Shown here: piece after piece, positions 36,607 through 45,000 of the stretch
Layout of the letters: every line of letters starts with the position of its first letter
Numbering within the stretch: the first letter of the stretch is position 1
Assembly: GCA_047602475.1 (NCBI GenBank)
Contig: JASGHE010000002.1
Span: 1,674,001-1,738,000, forward strand
Length of the DNA stretch: 64,000 bases
From: JAEUIE01 sp047602475
GTDB taxonomy: Bacteria; Planctomycetota; Planctomycetia; Gemmatales; HRBIN36
Reading direction: 5' to 3'
Position numbers and translations under genes: made by a program
Notes under the pieces: model-generated
Told to the model about the DNA's origin: nothing
The model's database searches: none
Seen by the model: only the letters and a program-made list of their open reading frames with translations

Positions 36607-39600
36607 ATGCTGCGAGTATCGTTGTTTGAGAAGATGTGGGCGGGTTTTGTCAATAATCGCACTCGGAGGACACGCGCTGTCAGAGGCTCGGCGAAGTTGC
36701 AATACCGGCGATCTTCGCCGCTGCGGCTGGAACTGCTTGAAGACCGCACGGTACCGGCGTCTATCGTCGTCAATTCTCCGTTGGACGTCTTATTCCAAGC
36801 CAAGACTGCCACGATCTCGACCGTGAGAGGCTCCGTCATCAGCTTGACCGATGCCATTAACATCGCCAACAACACGCCGGGTGCGGATACGATCGTGCTG
36901 ACGGCCTTCCAATCGTACAACCTGAAGAACATCGACAATTACTGGTACGGGCCCAATGGGCTGCCTGCCATCTCGAGCGACATCACCATTCAGGGCAACG
37001 GGGCACAGATCAACCGCACTGGCGGGCCGAACTTCCGCATCTTTTACGTTTCCAATGTGCAGTACGGAGGCTTGGCGACCGGCAGCCTGACGTTGCAAGG
37101 ATTGACGATTCAAGGTGGATTCGCTGTAGGCGGCGACAGCTTCCGTGGCGGCGGCGGACTGGGAGCGGGCGGAGCCATCTTCAACCAGGGGAACCTGGTC
37201 CTCGATGGCGTCTTGATGATGAACAATACCGCCCAGGGCGGCACGACCAACGGCAGCATCGACTTGTTTGCCGGTGGTGGCATTGGCGGAGATGCACCGA
37301 ATCATTATGTCTCGCATGCGGGGGGTGGGTTTGGCGGGCCGACACCAGGCTCGGTCAATTTCGCCACCGGCGGGCCGACCCGTGAAGGCCAGGGTGGGAA
37401 GTTGGATGGGAGTCCCGATCCTTTTGCGAGGGCAGGGTTCGGTGGTGGCGGCCTGAGCGGAGTCACCGATGCGGCAGGGAAAACCGGCGGCTTCGGTGGC
37501 GGTGGAGGCGGAGACTTTCACGGCAACCCGGGACTGGGCGGGTTTGGCGGCGGAATTGGAGCCGACTACGGACCGTACTGGTATCCGTTGCGCGTGCGTG
37601 GGGGTGGCGGAGCCGGGCTGGGTGGAGCGGTCTTCAATCGTGGCGGTAACGTCTCCATCATCAACTCGACCATTACCAACAACCTGGCTCGCGGCGGCGA
37701 CGGCGCGAGATACGTTGCACTCTACCGAGCCCCCAGCGGCGCAGGCAGCGGCTTTGGTGGCGGTGTCTTCAACCTCAATGGTACCGTCAACCTCACCAAC
37801 TCCACCATTGTTCAGAACAGCGTTGCTCCGGGCAGCTCCGGGTATTACAACGGCGGCGGTGGATTCGATGGCAGGGCCGATGGCAATCAAGTCTATAACC
37901 TGGCTGACAGCCTGAATGGGGCGACCGCTACGGCCAACCTCATCATGGCCAACACTATTCTGTCCGGCGCCTCGTCGGGTGGACATGATCTGGTCAATCA
38001 GACCTTCACCAACGCTGCCAATAATAAGGCCAGCGTCACGAATGCTGCCGGTGTCAATGCGGCTACCAACATCATCTCGACTGCCATCGCCAACTATGAT
38101 GCGAACTTTGCTCCGGGTGGCACCGGCACGGTCAGTGTTGGGTATAGCCAGGTCAATCCACAGCTTAACGGTTTGAACAACAACGGCGGCTGGACGCTCA
38201 CCATGTCGGTCGGCGCCAATAGTCCGGCCAAGAACGGCGGCCTCAGTACTGCGGCCAAAGGTGCCAACGGCACGCCGCTTTCATTCGATGGGCGAGGCGC
38301 GCCCTACGAGCGGGCGTTCGGCACTCAGATCGACATCGGTGCATTCCAGTCGCAACAGTACCAACTCTATCCGAACATTGCCCGGTTAGGGTTCTACGAT
38401 CCGGCGTCGAAGTTGTTCCTGCCGTTCCAGGCTGATCATACTGTCAGCAACAGCGACACGACGGTCAAGAACGTCTATGTGATCTCGCACGGATGGATGC
38501 CCGGACTGGACGGCTGGGTGAGCGGGTATACACAGCAGGGCAACCTGCCGCTCTCCTGGCAGACGTGGCAAGGCCCCAACACGACGAAGTCTTCTGATAT
38601 CAGCACGCCGTGGTTGTACCAGGGGAGCGTCGCCAACTACTCCAAGTTCCAGGTCAATGAGGCTGGTCTGGCTCAGTCGATCCTGAAGGTCGACCCCGAT
38701 GCCACGGTCATCGCCTTCAGTTGGATCGACGAGTCGGCGACCTCTTCGGGGATAGCGATCCCGGCGAACGGATGGGAATCGGAAGGGCGCACGACGATGG
38801 CGGGGCTGCAACTGGCCGAGGGGCTGATGGAAGCGCTCGATCCGAACTTTTACAAGGGTCTGGGGAAGGTGCATCTGATCGGCCACAGCCATGGTTCGCG
38901 CGTGGTAGCGGTGGCAGCTGTCGCTCTTCAGAAAGCGGCGAAGGACAATGTTCAATTCAACGTCGTCCGCCAGCTGACGCTGCTGGACTCGCCCGAAGAC
39001 AACAGTCAGTCCTTCCCGAATCAGGCAGGGGGACACGCCGGCTATTCCGGCAACCCGGTCTACTTTGAAGACACCGCGAATTTCAACTGGTTCAATCTGG
39101 CTCAGCTCGACATGGCGCAGTTTGGAGTTCAGAGCGGCACGAACCTGACGGGCCTATATACACCAGGCAGCATCTTCGTGGACAGCTACATCTCCCAGGT
39201 CGGTTCCTACTTTGGGAACTTCCAGGTCAACGCGGCTGCTTTCAACATCAAGGACAAGTCCCTGAACAATGTCATCGACACGAGACTGGACCCCACGCAG
39301 ATCTATTGGCAGGACTTGTCTCACGGTTTCGGCATCGCCACGAATCATCAGTATTCGGCCAACTGGTATGCCGGCAGCGCGAGCACTAAGGGAACCAAGA
39401 ATCAAACCGGGCTGTTCTGGTCGCCGCTGATCAAGGGATCAACCACGCCCATTTCCCGACAATCGAGCCAACTGTGGGCTTCGGTCGACTCAGCCCACCA
39501 GTTCGTTCTGACGCCCCAACCGCGAGCGGCAACGGCCAAGCCGATGTTCAGCACGGCACCGATCACCTATGTCAGTCAGTCGGGCAATGTGCAGCAACAG

Positions 39601-39948
39601 GGGCAATGGACCGGGGTGATCTTGAACGCCGATCAGGGAACGGCCTCGTTCACCGGCACCTTCAACAGAACCAATAGCAGCACTGTTGGGTTCGCATTCA
39701 GCTATGACTTTGCGGCGGGCAGTACGGATGGCGCCCAGCTTCAGATACTACTGAATGGGCAGCTCTACTTCAGCCTGGACGCCAAGGTAGCCCTGGGTCT
39801 GCCTGGCGGCAACCAGTTCTCGGCGACCTTCGGTATCGGCTCTGAGGGTGTCGGTACGCAGAACATTCAGATTCAACTGGTGAAGAATGGCACAGGCACG
39901 CCGACCAAGGTGACGGTGAACAACTTCCATGTGTTCACCTTGAGTTAA
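36607..39948 (+). CDS. LEDR-motif fusion: parallel beta-helix domain plus lipase-like alpha/beta hydrolase
   Basis: A 1113-residue extracellular protein. ATG 36607 has AGGGG upstream; 36580 has none. LEDRTVPA is at residues 44-51 after a basic N-terminus. Residues ~60-580 are a right-handed beta-helix with Gly-rich turns (FRGGGGLGAGGAIFNQGNLV, GAGLGGAVFNRGGNVSI), closing with GTQIDIGAFQSQ, the choice-of-anchor Q/POMP-type end. Residues ~600-900 are a lipase-like domain: VYVISHGWMPG (oxyanion-hole HG, His628), and GHSHGSRV (nucleophile Ser761 in GxSxG), with candidate Asp in LTLLDSPED and His in DLSHGFG. A C-terminal beta-sandwich covers the last ~150 residues. It is probably an exported esterase/lipase with a large binding scaffold. 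Confidence 0.88.
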   Translation: MLRVSLFEKMWAGFVNNRTRRTRAVRGSAKLQYRRSSPLRLELLEDRTVPASIVVNSPLDVLFQAKTATISTVRGSVISLTDAINIANNTPGADTIVLTAFQSYNLKNIDNYWYGPNGLPAISSDITIQGNGAQINRTGGPNFRIFYVSNVQYGGLATGSLTLQGLTIQGGFAVGGDSFRGGGGLGAGGAIFNQGNLVLDGVLMMNNTAQGGTTNGSIDLFAGGGIGGDAPNHYVSHAGGGFGGPTPGSVNFATGGPTREGQGGKLDGSPDPFARAGFGGGGLSGVTDAAGKTGGFGGGGGGDFHGNPGLGGFGGGIGADYGPYWYPLRVRGGGGAGLGGAVFNRGGNVSIINSTITNNLARGGDGARYVALYRAPSGAGSGFGGGVFNLNGTVNLTNSTIVQNSVAPGSSGYYNGGGGFDGRADGNQVYNLADSLNGATATANLIMANTILSGASSGGHDLVNQTFTNAANNKASVTNAAGVNAATNIISTAIANYDANFAPGGTGTVSVGYSQVNPQLNGLNNNGGWTLTMSVGANSPAKNGGLSTAAKGANGTPLSFDGRGAPYERAFGTQIDIGAFQSQQYQLYPNIARLGFYDPASKLFLPFQADHTVSNSDTTVKNVYVISHGWMPGLDGWVSGYTQQGNLPLSWQTWQGPNTTKSSDISTPWLYQGSVANYSKFQVNEAGLAQSILKVDPDATVIAFSWIDESATSSGIAIPANGWESEGRTTMAGLQLAEGLMEALDPNFYKGLGKVHLIGHSHGSRVVAVAAVALQKAAKDNVQFNVVRQLTLLDSPEDNSQSFPNQAGGHAGYSGNPVYFEDTANFNWFNLAQLDMAQFGVQSGTNLTGLYTPGSIFVDSYISQVGSYFGNFQVNAAAFNIKDKSLNNVIDTRLDPTQIYWQDLSHGFGIATNHQYSANWYAGSASTKGTKNQTGLFWSPLIKGSTTPISRQSSQLWASVDSAHQFVLTPQPRAATAKPMFSTAPITYVSQSGNVQQQGQWTGVILNADQGTASFTGTFNRTNSSTVGFAFSYDFAAGSTDGAQLQILLNGQLYFSLDAKVALGLPGGNQFSATFGIGSEGVGTQNIQIQLVKNGTGTPTKVTVNNFHVFTLS

Positions 39949-39970
39949 CTTCTGTGTGATTTTAGAAATC

Positions 39971-40099
39971 CGTGCCACTGTGTGTGGTGTACTCGCCACA
40001 CGCAGTGCTTCGGGCGATTGCATGCTTCCACTGCGTGACAGCGAGATGGCTGTTGAGTGAAATGGGTTCTGGTTTCTGTCGCTGTCACAAAGTGGCACG
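39971..40099. repeat. GTGACAGCG/CGCTGTCAC palindrome family, copy 1
   Basis: Ends CGTGCCACTGTGTG and CACAAAGTGGCACG enclose an inner pair CACTGCGTGACAGCGAGA and TGTCGCTGTCACAAAGTGG, with the word GGGCGATTGCA between. Related copies lie at 46855-46950 and 52493-52620. It separates two convergent genes. Confidence 0.8.
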
Positions 40100-40128
40100 G
40101 TCTTCTGAAGTGTAGACAGACAACCCAA

Positions 40129-40884
40129 CTACACCGTCCAGCCGCCGTCGACCATGAGGTTGGCGCCAGTCATGAAGCTGGAGTCGTTCGAACTGAGAAA
40201 CAGGATGGTGGAGGCGATTTCTTCGGGTTGGGCTACCCGGCCCATAGGGTGGAAGCTATTTGCTAGCTCAAGAGTGGCCCCGACTTTGGTGAAGCGATCA
40301 TACATTTCGGTGATGACGATGCCGGGGGAGACGCTGTTGATGCGGATGCCCTGCTTGGCAGTTTCGAGGGCGGCGGCGCGAGTGAGGCCGATGACGGCAT
40401 GCTTGGAAGCGGAATAGACGCTCATATCGGGGGAGCCTAGCACGCCGGTGACGGAGGCGACATTGACGATGACGCCGCTTTGTTGTTTCTGCATCACAGG
40501 GATCTGGTGCTTCATGCAGAGCATGACGCCGAGGACATTGCAGTTCATGACAGCGTAGTAGTTCTCGACCGTTTGCTCGGTCAGTGGTTTGAACTTTTCA
40601 CCTTCGATGCCGGCGTTGTTGATGGCGATGTCGAGACGACCAAAGGTAGCGAGGGTCTTGGCGATGAGGGCTTTGACCTGTTCTTCGTTGCCGACATCGG
40701 TTTGGACGAAGAGGGCATGGCCACCAGCGGCTTCGATTTCTTTGATGAGAGCTTGGCCTTCGCTGGTACGTCGTCCCGCGGCGACGACGCTGGCCCCTTC
40801 ACGAGCGAAGGCAAGGGCAGTGGCGCGGCCTATGCCGGAGGTGGCACCGGTGATGAGGGCGACTTGGGAGATGAAGCGGGGCAT
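40129..40884 (-). CDS. short-chain dehydrogenase/reductase
   Basis: A 251-residue classical SDR, probably NAD(P)-linked alcohol or ketone oxidoreductase. Motifs: ALITGATSGIGRATA at the N-terminus, LDIAINNAGIEGE, NVASVTGVLG (catalytic Ser region), YSASKHAVIGLTRAAALE (Tyr and Lys), INSVSPGIVITEM and the C-terminal FMTGANLMVDGGW. ATG 40884 is chosen; a TTG at 40929 would add 15 residues unlike the family. It stands alone between the lipase fusion and the A+T-rich orphan. The motifs do not reveal the substrate. The similar FabG-like gene at 9.7-10.4 kb is a different SDR. Confidence 0.92.
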   Translation of the reverse strand: MPRFISQVALITGATSGIGRATALAFAREGASVVAAGRRTSEGQALIKEIEAAGGHALFVQTDVGNEEQVKALIAKTLATFGRLDIAINNAGIEGEKFKPLTEQTVENYYAVMNCNVLGVMLCMKHQIPVMQKQQSGVIVNVASVTGVLGSPDMSVYSASKHAVIGLTRAAALETAKQGIRINSVSPGIVITEMYDRFTKVGATLELANSFHPMGRVAQPEEIASTILFLSSNDSSFMTGANLMVDGGWTV

Positions 40885-41240
40885 GGGGGACTCGTTGGCA
40901 GAGATGTTCGATTCATGGAGGAGATTCAACTTATCTATTAGGACAATCGAACTGAGAAAGGGGAAGTAGGGTGAAACACCGATACACTGGGATCAAACAT
41001 TGAGGTTTTCAGAGATTTGTCGAGCAAACGAAAGTGAAGGACTTCTACATGCAAGAAGCCTGTCCATTGGGTATGATTATTCGTTCAATTGGCCGGAAAG
41101 TATGCCCTGCAATCTGGCATAACCGGCATAAGTGATTAACTTTTCGCAGTTTCTGTTGTTGATTTTCTAATCATGATTGATCGCAATATTTTTCTGCTAT
41201 AGCATCATTGTTCGCTAACTCACGCACTGGAGACTTCATC
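40885..41240. other. A+T-rich intergenic region between divergent genes
   Basis: No coding or RNA gene is seen. The region is clearly more A+T-rich than elsewhere in the window and includes a possible promoter (TTGATC then CTATAGC about 15 bp later, near 41179-41203) for the plus-strand orphan. The spacing is short, so this is only suggestive. Confidence 0.35.
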
Positions 41241-42014
41241 GTGGCTGACCAACGTAAACTGATTTTGGCGAACTCCTCATTCACCACTCGTCTCAATGGC
41301 GCGGACGGCGTTACTAAGTTTTATGTGTTGGATACTGGTGCGGTCGGTACGTCCCCGAATACCATCGACATCACACTCAGGGAATTTGATTTAGCGGATA
41401 TTACACAAGCTACCCCATTACGTACGGCAGTATTCGCAGGGAGATACAATCTTAATGTAGCAAAAAATCGAGTTGCGATCGTAGTCAAAGACACGACTTT
41501 GACAAAAGGAACTGGAGCAGCAGTAGCTACTCAGGGATTCTCAACATTTAGATTGATTATTCGATCAAATGTCCTGGGGCCCTTGCGAGATAAAGTATCG
41601 ATCAATAAGAGTCCAGCTGTCATCTTAGATGCGATAGATGCCGTTCCTGAGAAAGAGAAAGCAGACTTGCTGCGATTTGAGGAAAATGTAAGACCCGTAT
41701 TTGGCGGTATGGCTGAAGATCCGGATGCAGAATCATTTAGTCGTCAGGGCACCGGTACATCGGCGCCAACGGCAGGCAGTGGCACTAACTCGACTGGTAA
41801 TATCGCAGGCACTGCAATCAAGAAAAATTCAGTTGTTGTCAAGGTTAGCAGTACGGGCTTGGTATTGGCAGTCGACAATGGCAGTGGAATGTTAATGGAT
41901 TTGTCAGGAAACGATATTGCAAACACCTCTGTTACTTATTCTGATCCATGGAATGTGACAACTGGAGGCATTACTGCCAATACGGTATATATGGTTGAAG
42001 CCATGCGTGCATAA
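41241..42014 (+). CDS. orphan protein of unknown function, A+T-rich gene
   Basis: A 257-residue protein that I do not recognise. The start is taken as GTG 41241 (MADQRKLILANSSFTT), which has GGAGA 8 nt upstream; a TTG at 41208 gives a longer frame without a better signal. No signal peptide is present. The N-terminal ~110 residues look beta-rich (TKFYVLDTGAVGTSPNTIDI, FSTFRLIIRSN). A Gly/Ser/Thr linker (TGTSAPTAGSGTNSTGN) leads to a C-terminal ~85-residue beta-rich segment (KKNSVVVKVSSTGLVLAVDN). The gene has lower G+C and different codon use from its neighbours, a sign of recent acquisition. It is convergent with the kinase-FGE gene with a 12-bp gap. Confidence 0.75.
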   Translation: MADQRKLILANSSFTTRLNGADGVTKFYVLDTGAVGTSPNTIDITLREFDLADITQATPLRTAVFAGRYNLNVAKNRVAIVVKDTTLTKGTGAAVATQGFSTFRLIIRSNVLGPLRDKVSINKSPAVILDAIDAVPEKEKADLLRFEENVRPVFGGMAEDPDAESFSRQGTGTSAPTAGSGTNSTGNIAGTAIKKNSVVVKVSSTGLVLAVDNGSGMLMDLSGNDIANTSVTYSDPWNVTTGGITANTVYMVEAMRA

Positions 42015-42026
42015 TTGAAACCGGAA

Positions 42027-45000
42027 TCAATTTGGGATATTCACCGTTCGCGCCACCCGGAAGCCGAGATCGACGAAGTTCGAGGGGGCATTGGCGGAAC
42101 GGCCGGAGCGTTGGCTGGTTCGGATGAAGTTGGGATCAGCTGCCCAGGAGAAGCTGCGGAAGGCGACGGCGTCTGAGGAGCTGAGCCTCCATCTCGGGGA
42201 GAGTTGCCGGGCGTGGTCTTGCACGATCTCCGTGCCCAGAGTGGGCGGATAGTTGAAATAGACGTCATTGAGCAGTTCAGAGGCATTGCCATAGATATCG
42301 AAGATGCCGAAATTATTGGGAACCCGCGTGCCGACGGGATGGAACTGCCTTTCCGAGTTGTTGTCGTACCAGGCATAGTTTGAAATACGGGACGTGGAGT
42401 TGCCAAAGAAGCGTATCAGCCTGCTGTTGCCACGGGAGGCGTACTCAAACTCGGATTCCAGGGACAGTCGGTAGCCGGTGCGTTCGAGATAATCTGGCGC
42501 GGTGTAGACCTCGATGATCTTCTCCCTGGTTTTCTCGTTGATAGCCTCTTTTACCAGATAGCACCACTGCTCTTCGGGAATCTTCTCTTTCTTGCTGAGC
42601 CAGTTGCAATAGTAAGCGGCGTCGCTCCAGCGGACCTGACCGATGGGGCAATCCTGGGTGCGGGCAAAACGGTAGTCGCCTGAGTCATGCAGGGGATTGA
42701 ATTCAAAGAACTCGCGCTGGGTGACTTCTTTCGTGGCCAGGGCAAAGGCGTGGCCGATGCGACACTGATGGGGGCGTTCACGGTAGGGCACCGAAGCTTC
42801 GTTGTCGTCGACCGACAAGCCCATGTAAAACGAGGGCGATTTGGGGAAGATGACCATCTCCTGACCACGAGGGCTTTTAAACCAGAGCCGGTTCTCGCGC
42901 TTTTCGAGAGTTCGATTCTGGCCCTTCCAGGCAGCTTCTATCGCCGCCTGCTGTTTCCAGGTTCGCAGCAGCCAATCGCAGGTCGAATGCACGCCGGGGT
43001 CTGGATCGTTAAGCAGCCATTGTGTCAGCAGCGGCAAGAGTTCCTTTTGCGCCGGGCCACAGTCTTCGAGGGTGTATTGTCCCAGGGCGATGAGCAGCCT
43101 CTGTTTCATCAAGGGGGTGCAGGGTTCGCGCAGTCTGGCGATCAAGGTAGCGGCACTGAGTTTGTAAGGGGCGGAGCGGAACATTAATTCATTAGCTAAT
43201 TCCACATCGACGTTGGAAAGTGAAGTGGTTTCCATCGACTTCCAGGCATCGCTGGTGTGGCCCAGTTGAGCGAGAGCGAGTTGGACATTCGCCCGACGAT
43301 TGGCGACGGCGGCATCCTGTTCCGGGGTAGGCCGAACTCTTCGCCAGGCACTGAGTAAACGGGGTTTTCCCTGCCATTCAATGACGCTGATGGTATGGGG
43401 GACGAATCCCTCGGCGAGCCAGTTCTGCCAGAGCGGCAAAGCGAGGTCGGCGGTTTCGCCGTAGTGCAGGCGTTGATCGAGGCCACGTGAAGGGGACCAG
43501 GTGGTGCAGTAGCGCAGGGATTGGCGTTTTCGCTGTAGCAGTGGTTCCAGCTTCTCAGCCAGCGGGGCGAAATCACGGGACCAGAAGCGATCGAGTTCGT
43601 AGCCCAGCCCCTCGCCTTCCTGAATGACTTGCTGTGCCAGTTGCCAGGCGCGGTCGAGCCATTGCTTACCCTGGGGAGTGTCGAGGCCAACTGCATCAGC
43701 GGCGAGACAAAACAGACGGGCCAGGAGGAAACGACTGAAGTTATCGTCGTGGGCTTTGGTCAGCTTTTCGAGGTTATCGATGGCGGCAGGGAGGGCCTTG
43801 GCTTTCGAGAGCAGGAGTTGAACGGCACTGTTGAGAAAGACTGCCTGACGCAGGTCGGAGGATTTCCTTTCGACGAAACGATTGCTACAGAGCTGAGCCA
43901 GTTCCTTCTCGCCGGCCCGGGCCCAGTAGAGCGACATGAGCAAATCAGTATCGACGGAGAGTTGTTCGTTCCTGGCCTGTTGGCGGAGGAAGGTGACCCA
44001 CTCCGGATCATCCCCGATTTCGTAGAGGGCACAGGTACGATCCTGAATCAGTTCGAGCGTGAAAGCATTCAGGTTCTTATTCGGAGACTTGAGAAGGCGA
44101 ACCGCGTTCTCGCGCATTTGCTTGAAGTAGTTGAGGCGTGTAGTGGCGGCAGGGGGAGTAACCCAGGCAATGTCATGGTGGATGTTGAAATCGGCCTGCG
44201 TCAATCGGAACTTATCTTCCGACAGGGCCAGTGCGAAAGACGGAGAGCAGGAATCGGTGCCTCGCTGGGGAGGGATCGTGTTGAGCACGTAGGTGAAACT
44301 GGCCTGTCCAGGCTGGTTACCTCGAGTCGAAAGCGAAACGGGGAGAGAGCCTTTCTCAAGGTCGAGTATACCCCCTGGGTGATAGACCGCCTTGACGCCG
44401 AAGAGCCATTGCTGGCTGGTTTCGAGGAAGCTCTTTTCCGGGACGTCGAGCTTGACCTGGAACAGGGGTTTCGGAATGCCGGGGACGCTGATCCATGCAT
44501 AGCGCACTTCGATAACACCGGCCCGGCGTTCGACATCGTAGGCGCTGACTTCGATGGGTTGCCAGCCATCCGACTTGGCCTTGGCGGCTTTTGCTTCGAG
44601 CTCAGCGGCAGAGAGATCGATGGCGAAATCCCAGAGTGGTGTCGGCGAACCGGGCTGATAATCTCGATGCCAGATGACAGCGGCGTGCAAGCCGGTGGCT
44701 GTGGGGTAGGGACGGAATCGCACGGGTCGGTAGCTGGCGGCGGTCATGTCTTTCATCACAGCGGCGACATCGGGCCAGCGCAAGGCGGCACAGATGGCGA
44801 ATGTGGGTTGGATCAGGCCCGACGAGGCTTCCATCTTCTTCTGCAAGGCGTCTGAAGGCGCGGGGAGGTTATTAGGAACAGTGATCAACGAAGAACGCTC
44901 GGCACCCGGCCCGGCGACTTTTCGCAGCTCTGCCTGGATCACCTCGGTGGGTTGCTTGAGATTCTTCAAGTGTTCCATCAAGAGGGGAGCAATGGCAATG

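Noticed and set aside
43629..44855. 408-residue frame on the plus strand
   Set aside because: It is antisense to the kinase-FGE gene and shows no domain.
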